A DNA stretch of 9,467 nt from Gammaproteobacteria bacterium (GTDB lineage Bacteria; Pseudomonadota; Gammaproteobacteria; Pseudomonadales; Azotimanducaceae), in the NCBI GenBank assembly GCA_002694945.1, contig NZNP01000043.1:1-9467 (forward strand), read 5' to 3'. The notes below the pieces were generated by a model. The model was not told the DNA's origin. It did not search any database and saw only the letters and a list, made by a program, of their open reading frames with translations. Positions 1 to 6,724 of the stretch are shown here, piece after piece. A program made the translations under genes and the position numbers. Numbering within the stretch: the first letter of the stretch is position 1; each line of letters begins with the position of its first letter.

Positions 1-1011
1 TTTCTCTATATCGAGCCCGGTTAACAAAACTTCGAAGCTTTGTTTGTGTGCGCCCAAGGAGTTGACACAAACCTTGTGGGTTGGAGGAGGGCTGGAGCCT
101 CTAGTCCCTGTTACCCTGACCCGGTCTTCGCCTGTTTGCTCAATCTTCATAGTGTCAAAATGAGCAATAACATTAGGGTTATAATAAGCGGGCGCTTTTA
201 TTTCATATAATAGCTGGGCGGTGATTGTGCCTACCGATATCAAGCCACCGGTACCAGGGTGTTTGGACACGGTGAAGCTACCGTCGGCTTCGATTTCAGC
301 TATTGGGTAACCGACATTGCGAAAGCTGGGAACTTCCTCAAAAAATGAATAGTTCCCGCCGCAACATTGCGCCCCACATTCGATGATGTGACCTGCTGCA
401 AGAGCTCCCGCCAGAGCATCGTAGTCGTTCCGTCGCCAGTTAAATTTCCAAGCCGCTGGACCAATGACGACCGCCGCATCTGTAACTCGAGGGCATATGA
501 CAATATCGGCACCCTGGTCTAGCGCTTCCTTAATACCCCAGGCGCCGAAATATGTGTTGGCGGTGACTATTGTGTTGGAAGATTCTGACAACGGGATACC
601 GCGATCAATATTTATAAATTGTTCGCCGTCTTTCTGAAATTCTTCGATATCTTCTTTAATATCATCGCCATCGATATAAGCAACTTTAAGATCTAATCCT
701 AGGTCAGAAAGTATATTTTCAACTTCGGCAGCCATGGATTTAGGGTTTAGCCCGCCGGCGTTTGAGACAATTTTGATATTCTTTTCCTGACAGTCTTTGG
801 CGACGTCTTTAATTTGTTTCAAGAAGGTGCCAACATAACCCATGTTTTCGCCACGGGTCTGCATTTGGTTGTATAGGATAGTCATTGTTAGTTCTGCCAA
901 ATAGTCTCCTGTCAGGACATCAATGGGGCCACCGTCTATCAGTTCCTTGGCGGCTGCGAGTCTGTCACCATAAAAACCGCTGCAGTTACCAATTCGAATA
1001 ACTTCTTCCAT
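1..1011 (-). CDS. AtuA-family (DUF1446) acyclic terpene utilisation protein, N-terminal 337 residues, cut by window edge
   Basis: Reading leftward from the ATG at 1011, the frame stays open for 337 codons to the window edge, so the C-terminus and stop are missing. Family signatures seen are RIGNCSGFYGD (residues 6-16), TGDYLAELTM (34-43), IVSNAGGLNP (81-90), CPRVTDAA (173-180) and GHIIECGAQCCGGNY (207-221). These match the AtuA/DUF1446 family, named for the acyclic terpene utilisation cluster of Pseudomonas; its biochemical activity is, to my knowledge, not settled. No signal peptide or membrane segment is visible, so it is probably cytoplasmic. An AAGGAG site lies 8 nt before the ATG. It is the fourth gene of the carboxylase operon, 18 bp after the hydratase stop. 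The family call is firm; a role in handling the carboxylated or hydroxylated CoA intermediate is inference from context. Confidence 0.9.
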   Translation of the reverse strand, partial: MEEVIRIGNCSGFYGDRLAAAKELIDGGPIDVLTGDYLAELTMTILYNQMQTRGENMGYVGTFLKQIKDVAKDCQEKNIKIVSNAGGLNPKSMAAEVENILSDLGLDLKVAYIDGDDIKEDIEEFQKDGEQFINIDRGIPLSESSNTIVTANTYFGAWGIKEALDQGADIVICPRVTDAAVVIGPAAWKFNWRRNDYDALAGALAAGHIIECGAQCCGGNYSFFEEVPSFRNVGYPIAEIEADGSFTVSKHPGTGGLISVGTITAQLLYEIKAPAYYNPNVIAHFDTMKIEQTGEDRVRVTGTRGSSPPPTHKVCVNSLGAHKQSFEVLLTGLDIEK

Positions 1012-1019
1012 GGATACTT

Positions 1020-1025
1020 CTCCTT
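1020..1025 (-). promoter_or_regulatory. Ribosome binding site of the AtuA-family gene
   Basis: AAGGAG on the minus strand, 8 nt before the ATG at 1011, within the 18-bp gap after the hydratase stop. It fixes the start of a gene whose 3' end is not in the window. Confidence 0.75.
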
Positions 1026-1029
1026 AGTT

Positions 1030-1800
1030 CTACTTTACCCAGTTTGGTTGGCGTTTTTCCCTAAAGGCGGTTATGCCTTCCTGACCTTCTTCAGATTCGA
1101 ATAGTCGTCTGCTCCATGGGCCAGTTTCTGCAAACCCTGCTTCTATCGATAGCTCACTAACTCGACGCACAAGTTTTTTTGCTTCTTGCACGGCAATTGG
1201 ACCTCCAAGATTAATCGCATCAATCTCCTCTCGTACGGCGGTTGCTAATTCATCTGCGGCGACGGCCCTATGAGCAAACCCCATATCTACAGCTTGAGAA
1301 CCAGTAAATCGTTCTCCGGTCAGGAACAGCTTCATGCCATGATGTTTCCCTAGTTTAGGTAAGCAGACAACGGAAATCACAGCGGGTATGACCCCTATCC
1401 GGACTTCGCTAAAGCTGAATTGAGCATCATCTACTGTGATAACGATATCTGCGGCACCAACTAACCCTAGACCGCCGGCAAATGCGGCACCATTGATTGC
1501 CGCAATCACCGGTTTTGAGCTTTCAATAATTGAAGTCAGAACGTCGGGGTAAGCGATAGCTCTGTCTTGACCGTCGACGATTTGTCCTGGCGGACTTTTT
1601 AAATCAGCGCCAGCGCAAAACGCTGGACCATTTCCGGTAATTACCATGCATCGTACATCAGGATTGTCGTTAGATTGATTAATGTGGTCGTATAGTTCGT
1701 TGACCAATGATGCCGATAGAGCATTTCGGGCTGCTGGTCTGTTCAGGCGAATCCAAGCAGCACCATTATCGATCTCGTATTCTGTCGCCTCTAATGTCAT
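1030..1800 (-). CDS. Enoyl-CoA hydratase/isomerase, LiuC/AtuE-like (3-methylglutaconyl- or isohexenylglutaconyl-CoA hydratase type)
   Basis: A 256-residue crotonase-fold protein of normal length. The first oxyanion-hole segment is AFCAGADLK (60-68) and the second is NGAAFAGGLGL (103-113). SEVRIGVIPAVIS (131-143) supplies Glu132, equivalent to Glu164 of rat mitochondrial crotonase. The position of crotonase Glu144 is Gly112. From family knowledge, the combination of GLGL and SEVRIG...PAVIS is typical of LiuC/AtuE-type hydratases that add water to carboxylated beta-methyl-enoyl-CoAs. Context fits: it lies directly after the carboxylase alpha gene and before the AtuA gene. It is probably cytosolic. 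The start is well fixed, because TAGGAG overlapping the alpha stop codon lies 6 nt upstream. The exact acyl substrate cannot be read from the sequence, and a general enoyl-CoA hydratase role is the alternative. Confidence 0.9.
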   Translation of the reverse strand: MTLEATEYEIDNGAAWIRLNRPAARNALSASLVNELYDHINQSNDNPDVRCMVITGNGPAFCAGADLKSPPGQIVDGQDRAIAYPDVLTSIIESSKPVIAAINGAAFAGGLGLVGAADIVITVDDAQFSFSEVRIGVIPAVISVVCLPKLGKHHGMKLFLTGERFTGSQAVDMGFAHRAVAADELATAVREEIDAINLGGPIAVQEAKKLVRRVSELSIEAGFAETGPWSRRLFESEEGQEGITAFREKRQPNWVK

Positions 1801-1806
1801 GCTTTT

Positions 1807-1812
1807 CTCCTA
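1807..1812 (-). promoter_or_regulatory. Ribosome binding site of the hydratase, overlapping the alpha-subunit stop codon
   Basis: TAGGAG on the minus strand contains the TAG stop of the alpha gene (1810-1812) and lies 6 nt before the hydratase ATG at 1800. This arrangement suggests translational coupling. Confidence 0.7.
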
Positions 1813-3792
1813 ATTTTCTTCTACTAGCGTGACTAACAATTGATCGGTTTCTACTTGGTCACCGGCCGCAACGTGAACGTTTTCTATTTTGCCGTCTCTG
1901 GGGGCGGTGATGCGATGCTCCATCTTCATCGCTTCAAGCGTCACCAATAGATCGCCTTTGCCGACATTATCGCCGGTCGTGATCTCAGTCGACAAAACAG
2001 TTCCAGGCATCGGGGCGACCAAGCCCCCTCTTTGCTCTTCCCCTTCCTGTAGTGGATACCTAGGCAACTGCGTTAGGCTAAGGTCACCTTTGCTGGTATG
2101 AATGTGCCACTCATCCAATCGATGATGAACCCAAAAATTCAGTCGTTTACCATCGATATCGAGGCTCAGGGAATCTGCGTCGACATTGAGAACTCGCACG
2201 ATAATTTCATTGCCAGCAATCCTGACTTTGAAACTACCATCACGTTGAGATCGGTACTCTACGTGCCAGATAGTTCCCTGGTGAGAGAAGTTGAGTAGTT
2301 GAAACGGCAGCATGGTATTTCGCCAGCCGCTACGTATAGATTTTAGGACCTTCGCGTTAGTTCGATTCTTTGCTTGTGATGCCAACGCAGCGGCAATGAC
2401 TGCTTCAGTGAGTTCATCGTCGCTGATTTTGCGTACTCTAGCCGGGTTAACGCGTTCGATAAAATCAGTTGTAGTGTCACCAGCCAGATATGCCTCGCTT
2501 CGCAATGTTGATACTAGAAAATCACGATTGGTGGTTAGTCCCTGTATGCTTGTTGTTTCAAGTGCCCTGGCTAGCTTCATTGCGGCTTCTCGTCTCGTCG
2601 GTGCGTGAGCGATAACCTTGGCGATCATGGCGTCAAATTCCATAGCAATTATGCTGCCGCTTTCAACGCCTGAGTCGAATCTTACATTGCCTGCTGCCGA
2701 TGTTTGCCAAACGTTTACAGGTCCAGGAGATGGTAAGAAGTCATTATTTGGGTCTTCTGCGCAAAGCCTTGCCTCGATAGCATGGCCATTGATTGATAGA
2801 TCTTCTTGCGTGAACGATAGGCACTCGCCCTCAGCGACTCTTATTTGTTCTCGAACTAAATCGAAGCCAATTATCTCTTCAGTAACCGGATGCTCGACCT
2901 GTAAGCGAGCGTTAACTTCTAAGAAATAGAACTCGGAATCCTGTAGTAGAAATTCGACTGTGCCAGCGGAGGCGTAGCCGAGTGATTTCGCAGCTTTGAC
3001 AGCTGCTTCGCCCATGGCAGCTCTGATCTCAGGGCTGACTGCAGGAGAGGGGGCCTCTTCGATTAGTTTTTGGTGTCGGCGTTGTATCGAACATTCTCGT
3101 TCAAAGCAATGTGTCAGGTTCCCGTGTTTGTCGCCTATTATCTGTATCTCTATGTGTCGAGATCGGTCTAGCCACTTCTCCAGAAACACTGTGTCGTCGC
3201 CAAACGATGATGCAGCTTCACGTTTTGCACTCTTGATGGCGCTGGCCAAGTCTGATTTGTTCTGAACAACACGCATACCGCGACCACCTCCGCCTGCGGA
3301 GGCTTTGACTAAAACTGGGTAGCCTATGTCGTTGGCGGCGCTGTTGATGTCAAGATGATCAGTGACTTCGATGGCAGGCAGCGTTGGCACATCAGCTTTT
3401 TGCATTAGTTTTTTTGCCGACAGTTTATCTCCCATGGAACTGATGACCTCCGGACTGGGGCCGATCCAGGTAAACCCGGCGTCAATTACAGCCTTTGCAA
3501 ATTCGGCATTCTCCGACAGAAAACCGTAGCCTGGGTGAACAGCGTCTGCGCCGGATCTTTTGCAGGTGTCGATGATCTTTTCAATAACGAGATAACTCTC
3601 AGCGGAAGTTCGTCCATTCAACGCAAAGGCGGCATCTGCTTCTTTGACAAATGGCGCGTCCTGATCGCCGTCTGCGTATACAGCGACGGTCTGAATGCCC
3701 ATATCGCGAGCAGTTCGCATAATACGTCGAGCAATTTCTCCACGATTGGCCACCAGAATGGATGTGATAGGTTTAACTGTTACATCCGCCAT
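1810..3792 (-). CDS. Acyl-CoA carboxylase alpha subunit (biotin carboxylase plus biotin carrier), MCC/GCC type
   Basis: A 660-residue protein, the usual length for methylcrotonyl/geranyl/propionyl-CoA carboxylase alpha subunits. Biotin carboxylase domain: SILVANRGEIARRI (11-24), HPGYGFLSEN (86-95), the ATP-grasp glycine loop near 163-173 with Lys163, and LEVNARLQVEHPVTE (291-305) with Glu292, Asn294 and Arg296 at the E. coli AccC catalytic positions; Arg342 lies in GHAIEAR. A linker/BT-like region (about 450-585, with SGWRN at 488-492) follows. The C-terminal biotin carrier domain (589-660) has EAMKMEH, with biotin on Lys623. It carboxylates biotin using ATP and bicarbonate and passes CO2 to the beta subunit encoded just upstream. 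The start at 3792 has AAGGAG 8 nt upstream inside the beta gene; the frame is open 50 codons further, but that extension is out-of-frame beta-subunit sequence. The substrate is set by beta and is unknown. Confidence 0.95.
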   Translation of the reverse strand: MADVTVKPITSILVANRGEIARRIMRTARDMGIQTVAVYADGDQDAPFVKEADAAFALNGRTSAESYLVIEKIIDTCKRSGADAVHPGYGFLSENAEFAKAVIDAGFTWIGPSPEVISSMGDKLSAKKLMQKADVPTLPAIEVTDHLDINSAANDIGYPVLVKASAGGGGRGMRVVQNKSDLASAIKSAKREAASSFGDDTVFLEKWLDRSRHIEIQIIGDKHGNLTHCFERECSIQRRHQKLIEEAPSPAVSPEIRAAMGEAAVKAAKSLGYASAGTVEFLLQDSEFYFLEVNARLQVEHPVTEEIIGFDLVREQIRVAEGECLSFTQEDLSINGHAIEARLCAEDPNNDFLPSPGPVNVWQTSAAGNVRFDSGVESGSIIAMEFDAMIAKVIAHAPTRREAAMKLARALETTSIQGLTTNRDFLVSTLRSEAYLAGDTTTDFIERVNPARVRKISDDELTEAVIAAALASQAKNRTNAKVLKSIRSGWRNTMLPFQLLNFSHQGTIWHVEYRSQRDGSFKVRIAGNEIIVRVLNVDADSLSLDIDGKRLNFWVHHRLDEWHIHTSKGDLSLTQLPRYPLQEGEEQRGGLVAPMPGTVLSTEITTGDNVGKGDLLVTLEAMKMEHRITAPRDGKIENVHVAAGDQVETDQLLVTLVEEN

Positions 3793-5411
3793 GTGCCGTA
3801 CTCCTTGGTGCCTTCTACCTTGTTGTTGAATGCCGCCGATAGTGACATAGCGATAACTTCCCGGGTGTCTCTCGGGTCGATCATGCCATCGTCGGATACC
3901 CTTGACGTTGCGAACAAACCTTTTGATCTCTCTTCTGCCCAATGCTCTGCAACGGTCGCGCGACTAGCGTCGGCTTCCTCATCGAATTCAATCCCGCGTC
4001 GTTCTGCGGCAGCACGTCCGACAATACTCATCACTCCCGCCATTTGTTTTGGTCCCATAACGGCAATTTTTGCGAATGGCCAGGTATAGGTGAAACGGGG
4101 TCCGAAGGCTCGGCCACTCATGCCGTAGTTGCCGGCTCCATAGCTTGAGGCCAGGATAACGCTGATATGAGGAACCGTTGAATTCGATACAGCGTTAATG
4201 AGTTTCGATCCATTCTTTGTGATGCCACCTTGCTCGAACTCAGTGCCGACGATAAAACCTGTGATGTTGTGTAAAAAAATAAGAGGGATATCGATTTGAT
4301 TGCATAGTTGAATAAACTGAGCTCCTTTCTCGGCAGCCTCAGAGAAAAGCGCCCCATTGTTACCCAATACGCCAACGGGATATCCATGGATGCTGGCCCA
4401 GCCCGCAATCAGAGTAGGGCCGTAGAGAGGTTTGAATTCTTCGAAGTAAGAACTGTCAGCGATGCGCATGATTACCTCTCGGACATCAAATGGCGACTTC
4501 AGATCCTCTGAGACAAGTCCTAACATGTCCTCACAGTTGTGTATCGGTTCCTCAAATTCTGGGTTCGGTTCGGGGCCTAATTTCCGCCAGTTCAGGTGCC
4601 GCATTACTTCTCGACACATACGGATACCATCCATTTCATCTCTTGCGAGATAGTCGCCTAGGCCAGAGACGGAGGTATGCATGTCTGCGCCACCCAAGTC
4701 CTCTTCATTGGCATCCTCACCAGTTGCCATCTTGGTCAACGCAACGCCCCCAAGAAAAACCTTTGACTGGTTTTTGATGAAAATGTTGTAGTCGCTCATA
4801 CCGGGTTGATAAGCCCCTCCTGCCGTTGAGGCCCCGAACACAACTGAGATAGTTGGTATCCGCATCTTGGATAGTTCAGTGATTTCATAAAATAACCTCC
4901 CACTTTCTGCAAAATGACCTGTCTCTCGTCTTATAGCAGCCTCTGGATCTTCCCCGGCTTCCCCGCGTAAATCAGCGCCAGCGGACTCAACAAACTGAAC
5001 ATATGGCAGGCGATTAACGCGTGCTATTTCTAGGCCTCGCATTAATTTTTTTGAATTGAATTCGTTAAAAGCGCCGGCTCTTACAGAAGGATCATGGCCT
5101 AGAATTACGCACTCCACGTTTTCTATAACACCAATGCCAACAACAAACCCTGAGCCGATAGCATAAGCCGACCGCCATGCAGCCAATGGACTAATTTCCA
5201 AGAAGGGTGAGTCACGATCAAGGGCATGGGAAATGCGTTCTCTGATCGGCATTTTTTCCCGCGAACGGAGCCGTGCTGTAGCCTCCTCGCCTCCACCTCG
5301 GGACGCTTCCTCTAGCAGTTCGTTCAGGCATTCCAACATTTTTAGCATGTCGGACTTGTTTTGTTGGAATACTTCTGACCGAGTGTCGAGCTTTGAATCG
5401 AGGATCGGCAT
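3780..5411 (-). CDS. Acyl-CoA carboxylase beta subunit (carboxyltransferase), MCC/GCC type
   Basis: A 543-residue carboxyltransferase of usual length with two crotonase-like halves. The N-half has IGSGFVVGIG (85-94), ESAGADLRG (142-150), the oxyanion segment GASTAGGAY (193-201), and VFLGGVALTKMATGE (218-232) followed by LGGADMH (239-245). The C-half has GNNGALFSE (350-358), FLHNITGFIVG (379-389), QGGITKNG (394-401) and SYGAGNYGM (423-431). The absence of an AccD-type zinc finger and the overall pattern place it with the methylcrotonyl/geranyl-CoA carboxylase group. It transfers CO2 from carboxybiotin to the gamma-methyl carbon of a beta-methyl-enoyl-CoA. It is the first gene of the operon; AGGAGG lies 6 nt before its ATG. 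Its last 13 bases overlap the alpha gene. Whether the substrate is methylcrotonyl, geranyl or another branched enoyl-CoA cannot be decided here. Confidence 0.94.
   Translation of the reverse strand: MPILDSKLDTRSEVFQQNKSDMLKMLECLNELLEEASRGGGEEATARLRSREKMPIRERISHALDRDSPFLEISPLAAWRSAYAIGSGFVVGIGVIENVECVILGHDPSVRAGAFNEFNSKKLMRGLEIARVNRLPYVQFVESAGADLRGEAGEDPEAAIRRETGHFAESGRLFYEITELSKMRIPTISVVFGASTAGGAYQPGMSDYNIFIKNQSKVFLGGVALTKMATGEDANEEDLGGADMHTSVSGLGDYLARDEMDGIRMCREVMRHLNWRKLGPEPNPEFEEPIHNCEDMLGLVSEDLKSPFDVREVIMRIADSSYFEEFKPLYGPTLIAGWASIHGYPVGVLGNNGALFSEAAEKGAQFIQLCNQIDIPLIFLHNITGFIVGTEFEQGGITKNGSKLINAVSNSTVPHISVILASSYGAGNYGMSGRAFGPRFTYTWPFAKIAVMGPKQMAGVMSIVGRAAAERRGIEFDEEADASRATVAEHWAEERSKGLFATSRVSDDGMIDPRDTREVIAMSLSAAFNNKVEGTKEYGTWRM
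3801..3806 (-). promoter_or_regulatory. Ribosome binding site that decides the alpha-subunit start
   Basis: AAGGAG on the minus strand, 8 nt before the ATG at 3792. It lies within the last codons of the beta gene (in the Lys-Glu codons of its GTKEYGTWRM end). It supports the short start over the 50-codon longer open frame. Confidence 0.75.
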
Positions 5412-5430
5412 GGTTTCCCTCCTCAGTTAA

Positions 5431-5447
5431 TTATTTACCATAAATGA
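5431..5447. repeat. AT-rich inverted repeat, possible operator
   Basis: TTATTTA-CCA-TAAATGA: 7-bp arms around a 3-bp centre with six of seven pairs matching (perfect ATTTA/TAAAT core at 5433-5445). It ends 20 bp before the beta-subunit start codon, where a bound repressor could block transcription or its start. The regulator is unknown and none is encoded in the window. Confidence 0.35.
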
Positions 5448-5485
5448 AAAGTATCACAGAAAGGATGGCTTTGGTTTGTGTTAGA

Positions 5486-5499
5486 TTGAAATCAGTCAA
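5486..5499. repeat. Short inverted repeat TTGA-N6-TCAA, possible operator half-sites
   Basis: TTGA and TCAA flank a 6-bp spacer, 17 bp before the ATG of the first dehydrogenase. The arms are only 4 bp, so chance is a real possibility. The right arm is part of the -35-like TTGACT of the minus strand. Confidence 0.2.
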
Positions 5500-5516
5500 C
5501 GCGATGAGGGCTAATA

Positions 5517-6722
5517 ATGAGCAACGTAACTGATCAGGAATTGCGCGAATTTCGAAGCGAGGCCGCGGCTTGGTTCAAAGATAATGCGCCAAGCGATCCC
5601 GGTTTTCTCTTGCCGGAAACTTTTATGGAAGTAGGCTCGGATCAGCAGTTTGAATTTCTGCGTGATTGGCAGCGCCAAGTTTATGAAGCAGGTTATCTAG
5701 GCATGGCGTGGCCGTCAGAATATGGAGGCGGCGGAAAGCCGCAGGTGTTTCAGGACATTGCTACGCAGGAAATGGCGAAGGCCAGAGTACCCTTTATGAC
5801 TAACACTATAGGTTTGAATTGGGCAGGACCACTCATTCTAAAAATGGGCAGGGATGCGGACAAGCAACGCTACATTAAGAATATCCTCAGTGCAGAAGAT
5901 ATATGGTGTCAAGGTTTTTCAGAACCTGAAGCAGGTTCAGATCTTGGTAACTCCCAGTGTCGCGCGGTAAGAGATGGGGACGATTACGTGATAAACGGTT
6001 CAAAGATTTGGACAAGCCTAGGCAGTTATGCGAAGTACATGATCCTTCTTGCCAGAACTTCAACTGAGGGTGCGAGCAAATATGCAGGTCTAAGTTATTT
6101 TTTGGCTCCAATGGATGCGACAGGTATCGATCCTAGGCCTATTAAGAAATTGACCGGCGAATATGGTTTTTGTCAGACCTATTTTGATGATGCTCGAATA
6201 CCTGCCGATTGCCTGATGGGTAAGGAAGGCGAAGGTTGGAATATTGCAATGATTACGCTGACTTTCGAGCGTGGGGCAACCGGTGGCCAAGCCGGGGGTA
6301 TCGCCTCTATGGAATTGAATGTCGATGATGTTGTGGAACTGTCGAGGCGAGCCAAAAGAAATGGTAAGCCAGCGATAGAGGATCCTGCTATTCGTCGTCA
6401 ATTGGTCGATGTCATAATGGAATCCCGCAGTAACCAGCTTATGGCAGCGAGAGCAAAAATCCCTGCACTTGCTTCGGATTGGCCCTCAGCGATCGCGATG
6501 TCAGGTAAATTGCGTGGTAGCGAGTTAAAGCGACGATTGTGTCGGTTGGCAGTGACGCTGCAGGGAACTAACGCGACTCGCTTTGTCTCGGACGAAGCCC
6601 TTGATGGGGGGAGGTGGCAACGCTCCTACTTTAATGCTTTTTCGGGAACCATCGGTGGTGGAACTAGCCAGATACAGAAGAACATCATTGGTGAGCGGGT
6701 TCTTGGCCTGCCAAAGGATTAG
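5517..6722 (+). CDS. Acyl-CoA dehydrogenase, catalytic-type large subunit (FadE-like)
   Basis: A 401-residue flavoprotein of the acyl-CoA dehydrogenase superfamily that oxidises an acyl-CoA to the trans-2-enoyl-CoA with FAD. Seen: helical N-terminal domain with MAWPSEYGGGG (63-73), the FAD/substrate beta-domain motif CQGFSEPEAGSDL (131-143), KIWTSLGS (163-170), and the C-terminal GGGTSQIQKNIIGERVLGLP. Glu251 in the LTFERG segment lies where isovaleryl-CoA dehydrogenase (Glu254) and the catalytic subunits of mycobacterial heteromeric enzymes such as FadE26 carry the base. GAGG lies 7 nt before the ATG. The next gene is a second, shorter dehydrogenase that starts 2 bp after this stop, so the two probably form one alpha2-beta2 enzyme. 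It lies divergently from the carboxylase operon and may supply its enoyl-CoA substrate (inference). The substrate is unknown. Confidence 0.92.
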   Translation: MSNVTDQELREFRSEAAAWFKDNAPSDPGFLLPETFMEVGSDQQFEFLRDWQRQVYEAGYLGMAWPSEYGGGGKPQVFQDIATQEMAKARVPFMTNTIGLNWAGPLILKMGRDADKQRYIKNILSAEDIWCQGFSEPEAGSDLGNSQCRAVRDGDDYVINGSKIWTSLGSYAKYMILLARTSTEGASKYAGLSYFLAPMDATGIDPRPIKKLTGEYGFCQTYFDDARIPADCLMGKEGEGWNIAMITLTFERGATGGQAGGIASMELNVDDVVELSRRAKRNGKPAIEDPAIRRQLVDVIMESRSNQLMAARAKIPALASDWPSAIAMSGKLRGSELKRRLCRLAVTLQGTNATRFVSDEALDGGRWQRSYFNAFSGTIGGGTSQIQKNIIGERVLGLPKD

Positions 6723-6724
6723 TG

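Larger units (their letters stand above)
5412..5516. promoter_or_regulatory. Divergent promoter region between the carboxylase and dehydrogenase operons
   Basis: These 105 bp separate two operons that head away from each other, so both promoters are expected here. AGGAGG at 5418-5423 (minus) serves the beta gene, and GAGG at 5506-5509 (plus) serves the first dehydrogenase. I could not find a convincing paired -35/-10 box in either direction; TTGACT on the minus strand (5494-5499) resembles a -35 box but has no good -10 partner. Two short inverted repeats are listed separately. A shared regulator controlling both operons is inference. Confidence 0.6.

Noticed and set aside
300..512. 70-codon minus-strand open frame inside the AtuA gene
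   Set aside because: It is in a different frame from the AtuA translation, which shows family motifs throughout this stretch.
3793..3942. 50-codon N-terminal extension of the carboxylase alpha frame
   Set aside because: It lies entirely in beta-subunit coding sequence in another frame, its residues are Arg/His-rich and unlike the family, and the ATG at 3792 has a well-placed AAGGAG and starts the conserved domain at the usual distance.
3535..4089. 184-codon plus-strand open frame opposite the alpha/beta junction
   Set aside because: It is antisense to two clearly conserved genes, its translation is Ser/Cys-rich with no recognisable motif, and it is best explained as a shadow of the real genes.
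5412..5516. Specific sigma70 promoter boxes for either operon
   Set aside because: Only isolated partial matches (such as TTGACT on the minus strand) were found, without a matching -10 at proper spacing, so no promoter is called.
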